A stretch of 64,000 nt of DNA from Alphaproteobacteria bacterium HT1-32 (GTDB taxonomy: Bacteria > Pseudomonadota > Alphaproteobacteria > Rhodospirillales > HT1-32). Location of the stretch: contig WJPL01000001.1 of the NCBI GenBank assembly GCA_009649675.1, positions 101,683 to 165,682 on the forward strand, given 5' to 3'. The translations under genes were made by a program, and so were the position numbers. The notes under the pieces were generated by a model. That model worked only from the letters and a program-made list of their open reading frames with translations. It ran no database searches and was not told where the DNA came from. Each line of letters begins with the position of its first letter. Positions within the stretch are counted from its first letter, which is position 1. Below are positions 27,513 through 38,025 of this stretch, piece after piece.

Positions 27513-28363
27513 GCCGCTTTACCTTCACGCAGGCGTTTGGCCCGGCTGAAACATTCTGCCGATTCTTCCTTCTTTCCGATCGCCTCAAGCAGGCGACCGA
27601 TATTTTCATAGGCTTCCGGAAAGTTCGGCCTCAATTCCAGAGCTTTCGTATAACGCGCCAGTGCCTTGTCGAACCGCTTGGTCTTCAGAAACACATTCCC
27701 GAGATTGAAGTGGGCTTCCGGTGACGAGGGCAGCAGCTCGATAGCTTTCAGCAAGGGTGCTTCGGCTTCGTCTGCCCGTCCGTCGACCAGCAACGCATTA
27801 CCCAGATTGATCAGTGGATAAGGATTGTCCGGCGCCAGTTCCGCTGCTTTCGCATAATGTTTTGCAGCTTCATCAAGCCGTCCCTGACGGGCCAGAAGAT
27901 TCGCCAGATCATTATGCCCCCGTGGCCAGTTGCCTTTCAGACGAACCGCCGTCGTCAGGTTTATCCGGGCGCGATCCATGTCACCTAAACTGGCCAGTAT
28001 CATACCGGCCCCGTGATGGGCCTCCGCCAGTTCCGGACGCACCCGTATCGCCCTGCGATAACACCAGAGCGATTTCTGTAAGTCCTGCCGGGCTTTCCAG
28101 GCAGCAGCCAGATTCATGTAATAATCAGCCGCTGAAGGCTCCAGAACGACAGCCCGCTCTATCGCCTTGATGGCCGTATCAATATTACCCTGTCGCAGCT
28201 GCATGACACCGTAGAGATGCAATGCCGGATGATGGTCCGGCGCATGCTCAAGAATTTCCTTCAGTTCGGCATGTACCGCCGCAAACTTGCCCGCGTGAAA
28301 GTCTGCCAGAACTTCCGCAAATTTCCTGCGCGGGCGATCACCCTGTCGTCGTTCCTCGGCCAT
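27509..28363 (-). CDS. TPR-repeat protein
   Basis: The 284-residue soluble protein consists mostly of tetratricopeptide repeats of 34 residues (about seven, from DHHPALHLYGVMQLRQG onward, with typical W/L-G-Y/A-F-A-P spacing) after a short N-terminal helical segment. It has no signal peptide or catalytic motif, so it acts as a protein-protein scaffold. Start ATG 28363 is contiguous with the mutL stop (they share one base, TAATG), so it is coupled to mutL. The partner proteins are unknown. Confidence 0.85.
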   Translation of the reverse strand: MAEERRQGDRPRRKFAEVLADFHAGKFAAVHAELKEILEHAPDHHPALHLYGVMQLRQGNIDTAIKAIERAVVLEPSAADYYMNLAAAWKARQDLQKSLWCYRRAIRVRPELAEAHHGAGMILASLGDMDRARINLTTAVRLKGNWPRGHNDLANLLARQGRLDEAAKHYAKAAELAPDNPYPLINLGNALLVDGRADEAEAPLLKAIELLPSSPEAHFNLGNVFLKTKRFDKALARYTKALELRPNFPEAYENIGRLLEAIGKKEESAECFSRAKRLREGKAA

Positions 28364-30216
28364 TACCTTCGTCCGAACAGTCGTTCGATATCGTTCAGCT
28401 TGAGTTCGACATAGGTCGGACGGCCATGATTGCACTGCCCGGAATGGGGTGTTGCCTCCATCTGGCGCAACAGGGCATCCATCTCTGAGGGATTGAGCCT
28501 GCGCCCGGCACGTACGGAACCATGACAGGCCATCGTTCCACAGACATCCGCCAGCTTGTCCTGCAGGGACAGTGTCTGGCCATACTCCTCAAGATCATCA
28601 GCAAGATCACGCACCAGCCCGGCAACATCGGTATTACCCAGCAGTGACGGCGTCTCCCGTACCACAATTGCCCCCGGACCAAAGGCTTCAATAATCAGCC
28701 CGAGTTCGGCCAGTTCGGCAGTACGTTCAAGCAGGCGGTCAGCGGCAGCCTCATCCAGCTCCACCACTTCCGGTATCAGCAGCGCCTGCCGTTTGATACC
28801 TTCTTCCGCCAGCGCCAGCTTCATCCGTTCATAAACCAGACGTTCATGGGCGGCATGCTGGTCGACGATGACAATGCCATCAACGGTCTGTGAGATGATG
28901 TAGGTTTCATGCAACTGCCCGCGTGCGGCGCCCAGCGGATAGGACACGCGTGCTGCTGCGTCCTCTCCGTTCACCACCGGTGCCGGCTCGTAAGCACGGG
29001 CTGCCGGTGCAAATCCGGACTGAGGCTCTGCCATTCCCCCGCCAGCCGGGGCCTGCATGGCAAAAGCCCGGTCAACAACGGCCCGACCCGGCCAGCTGGC
29101 GCCATGCCCATAACCACCACCGCCCCCCTGGAACGGTAGCTGATGTCCGCCTTCCGGCACCGCCTTGCCCAGCGCAGCCAGACCCGTTGTCGTCGATGAC
29201 CGGTGTCCGGCCTCAGCCAGCGCATGCTTCAGCCCGCTGACAATCAGTCCACGAACCAGACCGGGATCACGGAACCTGACCTCAGCTTTTGTCGGATGAA
29301 CATTCACATCGACCTGCTCATGCGGCAGGTCGACAAACAGCGCGACCTGCGGATGCCGGTCATGCGCCAGAAAATCCCGGTATGCCCCGCGCACCGCCCC
29401 GTGTAACAGCCGGTCATTGACCGGTCGCCCGTTGACGAACAGAAACTGCTGCCGTGCATTCCCCCGGTTGAGGGTTGGCAGTCCCGCATAACCGGACAGG
29501 CGAATGCCTTCCCGTTCCGCCTGTATTGGCAGGGCATTATCCGCAAATTCACGCCCCATGACCGCGGCCAGCCGGTCGAGACGGGTATCTTCACCGGCGC
29601 CGGTCAGCAGGTTTTCGATACGGGGTAATTTCAGGACCTGACGTTGTCCATCAGACAATGTGAAACCGACTTCCGGATGCGCCATCGCAAGGCGTTGCAG
29701 GGCATCGACCGCATAATTCTGTTCAGTCCGCGCCTGTTTGAGGAACTTCAGGCGGGCCGGTGTCCGAAAAAACAGATCACGGACTTCAATCCGTGTCCCC
29801 GCTGCAATACTGGCCGGCGCTGGCGGCGTGATCTCGCCCGCCGCAATCGCCAGCATCCAGGCTTCATTACTGCCACTTGCGCGACTGGTTATGGTCATCC
29901 GGCTGACAGAGGCAATTGAAGGCAGAGCTTCCCCCCGAAAACCAAGCGTCGATATATGCCAAAGATCCTCTTCCGGCATTTTCGAGGTTGCGTGCCGTTC
30001 GATCGCCAGCAGAAGCTCGTCATGCGACATACCACAGCCATCGTCGGTAACGCTGATCATGCCGCGGCCACCATCGGTCATGACCACATCAATCTGATGC
30101 GCACCGGCATCGACGGCGTTCTCAACCAGTTCCTTTACAGCCGAAGCCGGCCGTTCAATCACTTCACCTGCGGCAATACGATTGACGAGGTCAGGCGGAA
30201 GAAGACGAATGGTCAT
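28363..30216 (-). CDS. mutL: DNA mismatch repair protein MutL
   Basis: The 617-residue protein has the GHKL ATPase N-terminus ([50 protein letters not shown]), then a linker rich in Gly and Ala around residues 340-420, and the C-terminal dimerisation domain containing [16 protein letters not shown] and ACHGSVRAG. It couples mismatch recognition by MutS to strand excision. The endonuclease DQHA...E motif appears partly present ([10 protein letters not shown]), and the C-terminal ...[11 protein letters not shown] is typical. MutS and MutH are not in the window. The start is at ATG 30216, the natural MTIRLL. Confidence 0.95.
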   Translation of the reverse strand: MTIRLLPPDLVNRIAAGEVIERPASAVKELVENAVDAGAHQIDVVMTDGGRGMISVTDDGCGMSHDELLLAIERHATSKMPEEDLWHISTLGFRGEALPSIASVSRMTITSRASGSNEAWMLAIAAGEITPPAPASIAAGTRIEVRDLFFRTPARLKFLKQARTEQNYAVDALQRLAMAHPEVGFTLSDGQRQVLKLPRIENLLTGAGEDTRLDRLAAVMGREFADNALPIQAEREGIRLSGYAGLPTLNRGNARQQFLFVNGRPVNDRLLHGAVRGAYRDFLAHDRHPQVALFVDLPHEQVDVNVHPTKAEVRFRDPGLVRGLIVSGLKHALAEAGHRSSTTTGLAALGKAVPEGGHQLPFQGGGGGYGHGASWPGRAVVDRAFAMQAPAGGGMAEPQSGFAPAARAYEPAPVVNGEDAAARVSYPLGAARGQLHETYIISQTVDGIVIVDQHAAHERLVYERMKLALAEEGIKRQALLIPEVVELDEAAADRLLERTAELAELGLIIEAFGPGAIVVRETPSLLGNTDVAGLVRDLADDLEEYGQTLSLQDKLADVCGTMACHGSVRAGRRLNPSEMDALLRQMEATPHSGQCNHGRPTYVELKLNDIERLFGRR

Positions 30217-30323
30217 GCCGTCAGATATCCAGTCTAGTATGGCGCAGAACGAGTCGACTATAACACCGTCGATCCGCAACAGGCATCACCCTCGCACCAT
30301 TTATGGAAAAAATCCGCGATGGA

Positions 30324-31655
30324 TTACTGACCATGAACCGGCGGGTCGGGCTCACCGACAATAACGAAAGTCAGGCGCTCCGGGTTCAGTAATTTTTGAA
30401 TCGCTGTTCTGATTTCACCCGGCTTCAGAGACGTCAGGTAATCATTGCGCCGGTCGAGATAATCAATTCCCAGATCAAGGGACTGAACCGTCACCAGCAT
30501 ACCTGCAATTGATGCGCTGCGATCAAAATTCAGCGGCCAGGAACCGGTCAGATACTGGATAGCTGCGGTAATTTCATCATCCGTCGGCCCCTCTTCCTGC
30601 ATCTTCTGCCAGACATCACGTATCACATCGACGGTCTCTGCAACGCGGCTGTTCTGAGTACCGGCGCTGCCCGCCAGAATATTCACAACTTCACCTGTGC
30701 TCAGGTAACTGGAAGCCGAATAGGCCAGCCCGCGTTTCTCCCGAACTTCCGTATAAAGACGTGAGGAGAACCCGCCGCCACCAAGAATGTGGTTGGCTAC
30801 ATAGGTCGCGTAATAATCCGGGTCATCACGAGCTATGCCCGGCTGGGCAAACAGAACCCGGCTTTGCGGGATATCCAGTTTTTCAACCAGAACACCCCCG
30901 TCAAAGGCGGGATCAAGTTCCGGAATATCCCATGAAGCCGCCGCATCCGGCAATCCGCCAAATACCCTGTCCAGAATACCGGCCAGTTTTTCCGGCGATA
31001 TATCGCCGACGACCCCGACAATCAGATTATCTTTGGCAAAGCGGCGCTTGGTAAAGCTGACGAGATCATCACGCGTAATCGCTTTTACCGTATCTTCAAG
31101 CCCTTGTGACGGCTTTGAGAACGGGTGGGAACCATAGATATGTTTTGCAAAAACCCTCCCGGCAATCGCATCGGGATTCTTCTCCTGCGCTTTCAGGCCA
31201 CTGATGATCTGGGTGCGAATACGTTCAACCGGCTTCTCATCAAACCGTGGACTGGCAAGGGCCACCGTCAACAGGCGAAAGGCTTCGTCCTGATGCCGGG
31301 ACAGAGTTTGCAGACGCCCGGAAAAGCTGCTGCGTGACGCGCTGAACCCGATGGAGACCGACAGGTCTTCGAGTTTTCCCTGAAAGGTCTGACTGTCCAT
31401 ATCGGCAGCCCCCTCATCCAACAGGGCAGAGACCATATTCGCCAGTCCCTCCTTGCCATCCGGATCAAGCGCCGTCCCGCCTTTGAATTCAAAACTCATG
31501 GAAATCAGAGGAACCGAGACATCGCGCACCAGCCATGCCCGGATACCACCGGGACTGACCACCGACTGAACCTCGACCGCATAAGCCAGCGACGACGTGA
31601 CACAAACCGCTACAACGATCAGCGCAGATCGGAAATATAACATGATACTGCGCAT
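30324..31655 (-). CDS. M16 peptidase-like protein, catalytic motif missing
   Basis: The 443-residue exported protein (signal peptide, AYAVE) is the second partner of an M16 pair. The HxxEH zinc motif of M16 is absent: the corresponding helix reads GLANMVSALLDEGA. The rest of the fold is retained, including the C-terminal RGLAYSASSYLS motif that is typical of the substrate-binding half. In such pairs the inactive subunit completes the chamber of the active one encoded immediately upstream on the same strand. Start and stop of the pair overlap (ATGA). Substrates are probably small periplasmic peptides. Confidence 0.87.
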   Translation of the reverse strand: MRSIMLYFRSALIVVAVCVTSSLAYAVEVQSVVSPGGIRAWLVRDVSVPLISMSFEFKGGTALDPDGKEGLANMVSALLDEGAADMDSQTFQGKLEDLSVSIGFSASRSSFSGRLQTLSRHQDEAFRLLTVALASPRFDEKPVERIRTQIISGLKAQEKNPDAIAGRVFAKHIYGSHPFSKPSQGLEDTVKAITRDDLVSFTKRRFAKDNLIVGVVGDISPEKLAGILDRVFGGLPDAAASWDIPELDPAFDGGVLVEKLDIPQSRVLFAQPGIARDDPDYYATYVANHILGGGGFSSRLYTEVREKRGLAYSASSYLSTGEVVNILAGSAGTQNSRVAETVDVIRDVWQKMQEEGPTDDEITAAIQYLTGSWPLNFDRSASIAGMLVTVQSLDLGIDYLDRRNDYLTSLKPGEIRTAIQKLLNPERLTFVIVGEPDPPVHGQ

Positions 31656-32992
31656 CAGCTTGCTTCCTTGCCCGGTTTCAGGACTGACCGCAGGAAGCCC
31701 GGGCTCGACAGTACGAAGCGGGCGGCTTCATTGACCTGTTCCACCGTCACAGCCTCAACCTTCTCCGGCCAGGTCTCAACCATATCGACACTGCCCCCGA
31801 CGCTCAGCAACTGGCCAAAAATCTGGGCAGGTCCGGTTACCGAATCACGGGCAAACACCGCACCATCTGTCAGGCGCTGCTTAGCACGAGCCAGTTCATC
31901 GCCGGTCACGCCATCCCGTAACAGCAGGTCAATCTGCGCCTTCAGTGCGTCTTCGGCTGGTCCGGCATCAATGCCTTCTTTCGGCGAGATGTATAAAGAA
32001 AAGCTACCCAGATCCATCCCGTCGCCGTCATACCAGGCGCCTGCGCTGGTCGCGATTCCCTGATCGACAACCAGTGCCTTATGCAACCGGCTTGTCGCAC
32101 CACCACTCAAAATCTCCGCCAGCAACTCAAGCGGCTGGGCATGTCGGGTCTCGCCGGCAAATGATCCGGGGGCCAGATAGCGACGACTGATCGAAGTACG
32201 GGTGACACGGGGGTCAGCCAGCGAAACCGTCATTTCGGCAATATGAGCAGGTTCCGCCGGACGTTTACGCACCATCGGGGCCTGCCCCGGTATGACGCCG
32301 TAGTATTTCCGGGCAAGTTTCAGCACTTCTTCGCTATCGACATCACCGGCAACGACCAGAATGGCATTCTGCGGGCCATACCATTTGCGATAGAACGCAA
32401 TCGCGTCTTCCGTTGTCAGGGCGGCTATTTCATGTTCCCAGCCAATGATCGGCACACCATAGGGATGATTGAGCCAAAAGGCGGCATCCGCCTGTTCCCG
32501 CAGTTTTGCACCCGGTGAATTATCAACACGGGAGCGCCGCTCTTCCAGAACGACCTGCCGTTCCGGCGCGACCAGTTCATCGGTCAGCACCAGCCCCGTC
32601 ATCCGGTCGGCCTCATACTCCATCATCAGGCCCAGCCGGTCGGGTGAAATTGTCTGATAATAACCGGTATAGTCCTGACTGGTGAAGGCGTTCTCCCTGC
32701 CGCCATTCTGGGCGACAACCCGGGAAAATTCACCGGGGCCAACTTTGCTGGTTCCCTTGAACATCAGATGCTCAAGAAAATGCGCCAGACCGGATTTCCC
32801 CGGCGGGTCATCCGTCGCACCAACCTTATACCAGACCATATGTGTGACGATCGGTGCCCGGTGATTTTCAATCACGACAACCTGCAACCCATTCTCCAGT
32901 GTTGCTGTTTTCGGATTGAAAATCCCGCCGGAGGCAGAGCTCGCGGAGAGGACAAACCAGAAGAATGTCAGGCAGGCAACAGGCAGGCGCAT
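31655..32992 (-). CDS. M16-family zinc metallopeptidase, active subunit
   Basis: The 445-residue protein carries an N-terminal signal peptide (MRLPVACLTFFWFVLSASSASG) and the M16 zinc motif HFLEH (His71, Glu74, His75) after KSGLAHFLEHLMFKGT; the third ligand is a Glu in the VLEERRSRVDN segment. It acts in the periplasm, probably as a heterodimer with the inactive partner that follows. The pair between mutL and the lspA/ileS block is a usual alphaproteobacterial arrangement. The substrate is not known from sequence. Confidence 0.92.
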   Translation of the reverse strand: MRLPVACLTFFWFVLSASSASGGIFNPKTATLENGLQVVVIENHRAPIVTHMVWYKVGATDDPPGKSGLAHFLEHLMFKGTSKVGPGEFSRVVAQNGGRENAFTSQDYTGYYQTISPDRLGLMMEYEADRMTGLVLTDELVAPERQVVLEERRSRVDNSPGAKLREQADAAFWLNHPYGVPIIGWEHEIAALTTEDAIAFYRKWYGPQNAILVVAGDVDSEEVLKLARKYYGVIPGQAPMVRKRPAEPAHIAEMTVSLADPRVTRTSISRRYLAPGSFAGETRHAQPLELLAEILSGGATSRLHKALVVDQGIATSAGAWYDGDGMDLGSFSLYISPKEGIDAGPAEDALKAQIDLLLRDGVTGDELARAKQRLTDGAVFARDSVTGPAQIFGQLLSVGGSVDMVETWPEKVEAVTVEQVNEAARFVLSSPGFLRSVLKPGKEAS

Positions 32993-33100
32993 TGTTTCGT
33001 TCCCGGGAAGTCGGTTTCGATCACGCCGCAGGAGCGCGGGCAGTCTCCCTGATATGGGATGCTACCGCGTCCGGGCAAGCCAACGCCGCACAGAACGTGA

Positions 33101-33676
33101 TTAATTGAAAATTCCTTCAAGCAGCGCCTTCTTGCGCCGTTGAATTGTCGGCGTTTCGCCATCAACCGATGTTTTACCGAGCGCATCATTTTCTCGCAGA
33201 CGTTCGGCCTCTGCCTTGGCATCAACCAGCGTGTTGTTTGATTCCGGATCACGCCAGAACATCAGCTTATCGGAAAATTTGTCGTCAGTGACGATCAGCG
33301 CCGCAGATTCGCGGTTGATCGTTGCCCGGATTGTTGGATCTGTCTCCAGCGCATTGGCTTCCGAAAGAAGCGCCGCCTCGCCCTGACTGAGCCCACGCTT
33401 TGCAGCTTCCTGATCAAGGGCAATACGCTCCGGCTCACGCCGGAAGACCACCCGTTCGGCTTCTTCCCGTGCCGTCGTCTGGTTTGGCCGCGGCGCACCG
33501 GGTTCGGGCGGACGCAGGCTGTAATCAGGCGGCAGGCTAAGCGGGGCACGTGTCGGCACGGCAAATTCGTCCGGCGCACGTTTGTTCAGACCAAACGTCG
33601 ATTTCAGGTCACTGCTACAGGCAGAAACAAAACCGGCGCCGATGAAAACAGATATCAGAGCTAACCATCGTCTCAT
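33101..33676 (-). CDS. DUF3035 lipoprotein (BamF-like)
   Basis: The 191-residue lipoprotein has a signal ending in lipobox VSAC (Cys20), then the family signature RAPDEFAVPTRAPLSLPPDY and LRPPEPGAPR. DUF3035 proteins are reported as an alphaproteobacterial component of the outer-membrane beta-barrel assembly machine (BamF), so this is the likely role. Placement after lspA, the lipoprotein signal peptidase, and before the M16 pair, is conserved in the class. The C-terminal half is charged and of low predicted order. Function is inferred from family, not seen. Confidence 0.75.
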   Translation of the reverse strand: MRRWLALISVFIGAGFVSACSSDLKSTFGLNKRAPDEFAVPTRAPLSLPPDYSLRPPEPGAPRPNQTTAREEAERVVFRREPERIALDQEAAKRGLSQGEAALLSEANALETDPTIRATINRESAALIVTDDKFSDKLMFWRDPESNNTLVDAKAEAERLRENDALGKTSVDGETPTIQRRKKALLEGIFN

Positions 33677-33707
33677 AGGTGTTCCGTCATCTTAAGGTCC
33701 GAGGAAT

Positions 33708-34175
33708 TCAAGACCCTAATTTAGGCGATTCCCGCTTCTGGAACAAGGAGTCGAACAACATTAACAAAGCGCCGATCGTAATCGCACTGTCAGCAACGTT
33801 GAAAGCAGGCCAGTGATAGCTAAATGCGTGGAAATCAAGAAAGTCGTAAACCGCACCAAACCGGATGCGATCTATCACATTTCCGACTGCGCCCCCAATC
33901 AGCAGTGCCAGGGCAACAGCCAGCAGACCGGTTGCTCCCCGCAGAAGCCAGACAAACAGGCCAATGGCGATCAGGATCGCCAGGCCGGTCAGTACCCACG
34001 GACCAAGTGCGGCCCCCATGCCGAAGCTGACCCCCGGGTTCCAGACTTCGACAATATTGAAAAAGGGCGTGACCTCGATGAACCGGCGTCCCGCACCAAG
34101 CAATGTCGGAATATACATTTTCGACAGCTGATCAGCGATCAGGACAACACCGATGATGACCAGCGCCCTTTTCAT
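33708..34175 (-). CDS. lspA: Lipoprotein signal peptidase
   Basis: The 155-residue inner-membrane aspartic peptidase has four hydrophobic helices and both conserved Asp motifs: GGAVGNVIDRIRFG (Asp102) and FNVADSAI (Asp129). It removes signal peptides from prolipoproteins after lipid attachment. It starts three bases after ileS and would process lipoproteins such as the next gene's product, a usual order (ribF-ileS-lspA). Confidence 0.95.
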   Translation of the reverse strand: MKRALVIIGVVLIADQLSKMYIPTLLGAGRRFIEVTPFFNIVEVWNPGVSFGMGAALGPWVLTGLAILIAIGLFVWLLRGATGLLAVALALLIGGAVGNVIDRIRFGAVYDFLDFHAFSYHWPAFNVADSAITIGALLMLFDSLFQKRESPKLGS

Positions 34176-34178
34176 TGG

Positions 34179-36992
34179 TCAGGCTCCGGCTTCAAGAGCG
34201 GTAACAGCCTCGTCACAACGCCCGCAGACCGCTTCATGCGTATGGGTGCCAACATCCGGCAGAACCCGGTAACAGCGGGCACATTTCTCCCCTTCTGACA
34301 ATCCGGCCACAACGCCAACATCAGGCTGCTCGGTCAGGCAATAAGCCCCTTCCGGCACGGCATCCGTAGAGAAAGTCACGCCGGACGTGATGAAAATTTC
34401 CGGGGCATCCAGTCCGTCGAAAAGGCTGGCAACATCCCCCGGCACATACACAACCGGGCTGGCCTGAAGACTGGAACCGATACGCTTTTCTGCCCGCTCC
34501 AGTTCCAGCGCGCCGGTGACAACCCGGCGAACGGCTCGAATTTTCCGCCACTTCTCAGCCAAAGCCTCATCACGCCAGCTATCCGGAATTTCCGGGAACT
34601 GACGCATGTGAATGCTGCCCTTCTCGTTCGGATAACGGGTCATCCAGGCTTCTTCCGCCGTAAAGCACATGAACGGCGCCAGCCAGGCCGTCAGGCATTC
34701 AAACAGTTCGTGCAGCACGGTCACTACCGCACGACGCTTGAGGCCATCTCTGGCATCGCAGTAAAGAACGTCCTTGCGGATATCGAAATAGAAAGCCGAC
34801 AGATCAATCGAACAGAAATTGTGCAGTTCGACGAACAGATTATGAAATTCGTACTCATTGCACGATTTCCGGACGAGGCTGTCGATCTCCCCGATACGGT
34901 TCAGCGCCCAGCGTTCGAGCTCCGGCATATCCTCGACCGCAACCCTCTGGCTCTCATCAAAGCCATCGAGGTTGCCCAGCAGGAAACGCAGCGTATTGCG
35001 TAACCGCCGATAGATATCGACCTGTGCCTTGATGATTTCCGGACCGATACGCAAATCTTCGGAATAGTCGGAACCGACGACCCAAAGGCGCAGAATATCC
35101 GCACCATACTGGTCGACCACTTCCTGCGGCGAGACAACGTTCCCCAGTGATTTCGACATCTTCTGGCCATCGGCAGCCATCACAAAACCATGGGTCAGCA
35201 CGGCTTCGTAAGGTGCCCGCCCCCGGGTGCCACAGGATTCCAGAAGCGAGGAATGGAACCAGCCGCGATGCTGGTCCGATCCTTCCAGATACAGGGAAGC
35301 CGGCGATTGCAGGTCCGGACGCTGTTCCAGAACGAAGCTGTGCGTCGAGCCGGAATCAAACCAGACATCAAGAATGTCGGTGACTTTTTCATAGTCATCA
35401 ATGCTGTAATCATTCCCGAGGAACCGGGCATCTTCGCTGTCGAACCATGCATCTGCGCCTTCGGCTGCAACAGCCTCCGCAATCCGGTCCTGTACGGCCT
35501 GGTCCCGCAATGGCTCACCTGTTTCCTTGCTGACATAAACGGTGATCGGCACACCCCAGGCGCGCTGTCGCGACACACACCAGTCCGGCCGTTGCTCGAT
35601 CATGCTGCGAAGCCGTTTCTGGCCGGCCTGTGGCACAAACCGTGTTTGGTCGATTGCCGAAAGAGCCGTATCACGAAGACCATTGGTCTCCATCGAAATA
35701 AACCACTGCGACGCATTCCGGAAGATCAGCGGTGCCTTGGAGCGCCAGCTATGAGGATAACGGTGAACCAGCTTACCCTTCGCCAGCAAACCACCAGCTT
35801 CCTGCAACACAGCCGCAACCTCGTCATTGACCTTGTAGACATGCTTTCCCGCAAACAACGGGATGTGATCATAGAAGGTACCGTCTTCGGCGACCGTCTG
35901 CGGCGGCTCGATGCCATTGCGGCGGCCCAGCTCCCAGTCATCTGCGCCATGTCCCGGGGCGATATGGACAATCCCTGTCCCCTCCTCATCCGTCGCGAAG
36001 TCTGCCGCCAGAGCTGGCACGTCGAAATCAAACCCCTGCCCGCGCAGCGGATGACGGCAGATGGTTCCAGCAAGCGCATCCCCCGTGAATTCCGCAACCA
36101 CCGTGTGCGCAGTCACCTTGCCGGCAGCACAGACATTCGAAATCAGGTTCTTCGCGCAGATCAGCTTCTCACCAACCAGCGCCAGACCACCTTCATCAAC
36201 AGCATCAATTCTGATGACCACATAATCCAGCTCCGCGCCATAGGCGACGGCCCGGTTGCCCGGCATGGTCCAGGGTGTTGTCGTCCAGATCAGGACTGAA
36301 GCCCCTTCAATCTCGGGGATGGATGCCGTCTCAACCGGGAAGCGGACATGGATCGTCGTCGAGGTATGATCATGATATTCCACCTCGGCCTCGGCCAGCG
36401 CCGTCTTCTCAACCGGTGACCACATCACCGCCTTCGACCCCTTGTACAGGCTGCCGTTCATCAGGAACTTGCTGAGTTCCCGGACAATCTGCGCTTCCGC
36501 CGGAAAAGCCATGGTCGTGTAGGGATCCGCCCAGTTGCCGAGCACGCCCAGACGGATGAATTCCTCGCGCTGGATACCAATCCAGTGATCGGCAAACTGC
36601 CGGCATTCCTGCCGGAATTCACTGATCGGAACCTCGTCCTTATCCTTACCGGCGCTACGGTATTTTTCCTCGATTTTCCATTCAATCGGCAGACCGTGGC
36701 AATCCCATCCCGGAACGTAATTGGCATCCTTACCCTGCATCTGCTGGGAACGGTTGATGACATCCTTAAGGATCTTGTTGAGCGCATGACCAATATGCAG
36801 ATGCCCGTTCGCATAGGGAGGACCATCATGCAAAATGAATTTCTCACGGCCGACCGACTGTTTCCGCAACTTGTCAAACAGCGACATGTCGTTCCAGCGC
36901 TGCAACAGCCGGGGCTCAAGTTGCGGCAACTGTCCCTTCATCGGGAAATCAGTTTTCGGGAGCGAAACCGTGGATTTGTAATCAGCCGTCAT
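34179..36992 (-). CDS. ileS: Isoleucyl-tRNA synthetase
   Basis: The 937-residue class I synthetase charges tRNA-Ile. The HIGH motif appears as HLHIGHALNK (residues about 64-73), and KMSKS in GQKMSKSLGN near residue 610. Between them are the editing domain (WTTTPWTMPGNRAVAYG) and WDCHGLPIEWKIE. The C-terminus carries the zinc cysteines EKCARCYRV and CGRCDEAV. This is the bacterial type with a C-terminal zinc finger. The start ATG overlaps the ribF stop (ATGA). Confidence 0.97.
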   Translation of the reverse strand: MTADYKSTVSLPKTDFPMKGQLPQLEPRLLQRWNDMSLFDKLRKQSVGREKFILHDGPPYANGHLHIGHALNKILKDVINRSQQMQGKDANYVPGWDCHGLPIEWKIEEKYRSAGKDKDEVPISEFRQECRQFADHWIGIQREEFIRLGVLGNWADPYTTMAFPAEAQIVRELSKFLMNGSLYKGSKAVMWSPVEKTALAEAEVEYHDHTSTTIHVRFPVETASIPEIEGASVLIWTTTPWTMPGNRAVAYGAELDYVVIRIDAVDEGGLALVGEKLICAKNLISNVCAAGKVTAHTVVAEFTGDALAGTICRHPLRGQGFDFDVPALAADFATDEEGTGIVHIAPGHGADDWELGRRNGIEPPQTVAEDGTFYDHIPLFAGKHVYKVNDEVAAVLQEAGGLLAKGKLVHRYPHSWRSKAPLIFRNASQWFISMETNGLRDTALSAIDQTRFVPQAGQKRLRSMIEQRPDWCVSRQRAWGVPITVYVSKETGEPLRDQAVQDRIAEAVAAEGADAWFDSEDARFLGNDYSIDDYEKVTDILDVWFDSGSTHSFVLEQRPDLQSPASLYLEGSDQHRGWFHSSLLESCGTRGRAPYEAVLTHGFVMAADGQKMSKSLGNVVSPQEVVDQYGADILRLWVVGSDYSEDLRIGPEIIKAQVDIYRRLRNTLRFLLGNLDGFDESQRVAVEDMPELERWALNRIGEIDSLVRKSCNEYEFHNLFVELHNFCSIDLSAFYFDIRKDVLYCDARDGLKRRAVVTVLHELFECLTAWLAPFMCFTAEEAWMTRYPNEKGSIHMRQFPEIPDSWRDEALAEKWRKIRAVRRVVTGALELERAEKRIGSSLQASPVVYVPGDVASLFDGLDAPEIFITSGVTFSTDAVPEGAYCLTEQPDVGVVAGLSEGEKCARCYRVLPDVGTHTHEAVCGRCDEAVTALEAGA

Positions 36993-37936
36993 AATCTTGC
37001 ACTCGCCTCTTCTTGCAGAGCATGGCGCGCCGTTTCGGCGTCACGCACAATCTGGATTTTGAGTTCTTCGAAATTCGCAAACTTCTGTTCCGGACGGATA
37101 AAGCGTTGCAGGTGGATATTCAAATTCTTGCCGTAGATATCACCGGCAAAATCAAACAAATGCACTTCGAGACGCTCATCCAGCCCATTCACGGTCGGGC
37201 GTTTACCTATATTCGCAACACCGGAGATCATTTTCCCGTCAGGCATTTCCGCCCGGACAGCATATACACCCAGCTTTGGCCGGATATATTCACCGAGTGG
37301 AATATTCGCGGTCGGAAAGCCAATCGTTCGCCCCCGCTGATCACCCTGAACAACCGTTCCTTCAATCTGGAAAGGCCGACCCAGAATTGAGGCAGCTGTC
37401 TCAACGTCACCTTCCGACAGGGCTTCCCGAACCCGGGTTGACGAATAAGCTACACCCTGCGGATCAAGGACCGGCTCGATACAGGACGTCATGAAACCAA
37501 ACCTGTCTGCATTCGATTGCAGATAGGCGACATCACCTTCCCTGCCCTTGCCAAACCGGAAATCTGCCCCGACCACAAGATGTCGCAACTGCAGACCCCG
37601 GATCAGGACGTTCCGGACAAAGTCTTCCGCCGAGTGTTTTGAGAATTCTGAATCGAATTTTTGCGCAACACACCCGGCAACCCCGATTTTAGCCAGAAAC
37701 CGGGCTTTTGCCGCCTTCGGGGTCAGCCTGAACGGTGGCAGTTGCGGGGCGAAAACGGACCTTGGATGTGGCTCGAACGTCAGAACCACAACCTTTGTTG
37801 TCATCTCATCTGCCATTTGGCGGGCAGCCTGAATGACGCCCGCATGACCAAGATGCACGCCATCAAAATTCCCCAACACCACTACTGCCCCGGCTAAAGG
37901 ACGGGGAAGGCTGTCGTATGTATCGACAAGCTGCAT
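36989..37936 (-). CDS. ribF: Bifunctional riboflavin kinase/FMN adenylyltransferase
   Basis: The 315-residue protein makes FMN and FAD. The N-terminal adenylyltransferase half begins with VVLGNFDGVHLGHAGVI (residues about 18-34) and contains VVGADFRFGKGREGD; the C-terminal flavokinase half begins at EGTVVQGDQRGRTIGFPTANI and includes the later GVYAVRA. It is the first gene of the ribF-ileS-lspA-DUF3035 series on this strand and is probably coupled to ileS through an ATGA overlap. FMN supply also suits the prenyl-FMN enzyme UbiD elsewhere in the window. Confidence 0.96.
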   Translation of the reverse strand: MQLVDTYDSLPRPLAGAVVVLGNFDGVHLGHAGVIQAARQMADEMTTKVVVLTFEPHPRSVFAPQLPPFRLTPKAAKARFLAKIGVAGCVAQKFDSEFSKHSAEDFVRNVLIRGLQLRHLVVGADFRFGKGREGDVAYLQSNADRFGFMTSCIEPVLDPQGVAYSSTRVREALSEGDVETAASILGRPFQIEGTVVQGDQRGRTIGFPTANIPLGEYIRPKLGVYAVRAEMPDGKMISGVANIGKRPTVNGLDERLEVHLFDFAGDIYGKNLNIHLQRFIRPEQKFANFEELKIQIVRDAETARHALQEEASARL

Positions 37937-38025
37937 AATTGATTCTGGCCGTTTATCGCTAGATGGACGCGCCGTTATACGGAGTGAACCGGCAGGCTTC
38001 CAGTTGTTTGACCGTTCATCCCGCG

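Noticed and set aside
35190..36299. Plus-strand frame of 369 codons opposite ileS
   Set aside because: Shadow of ileS; no family motif.
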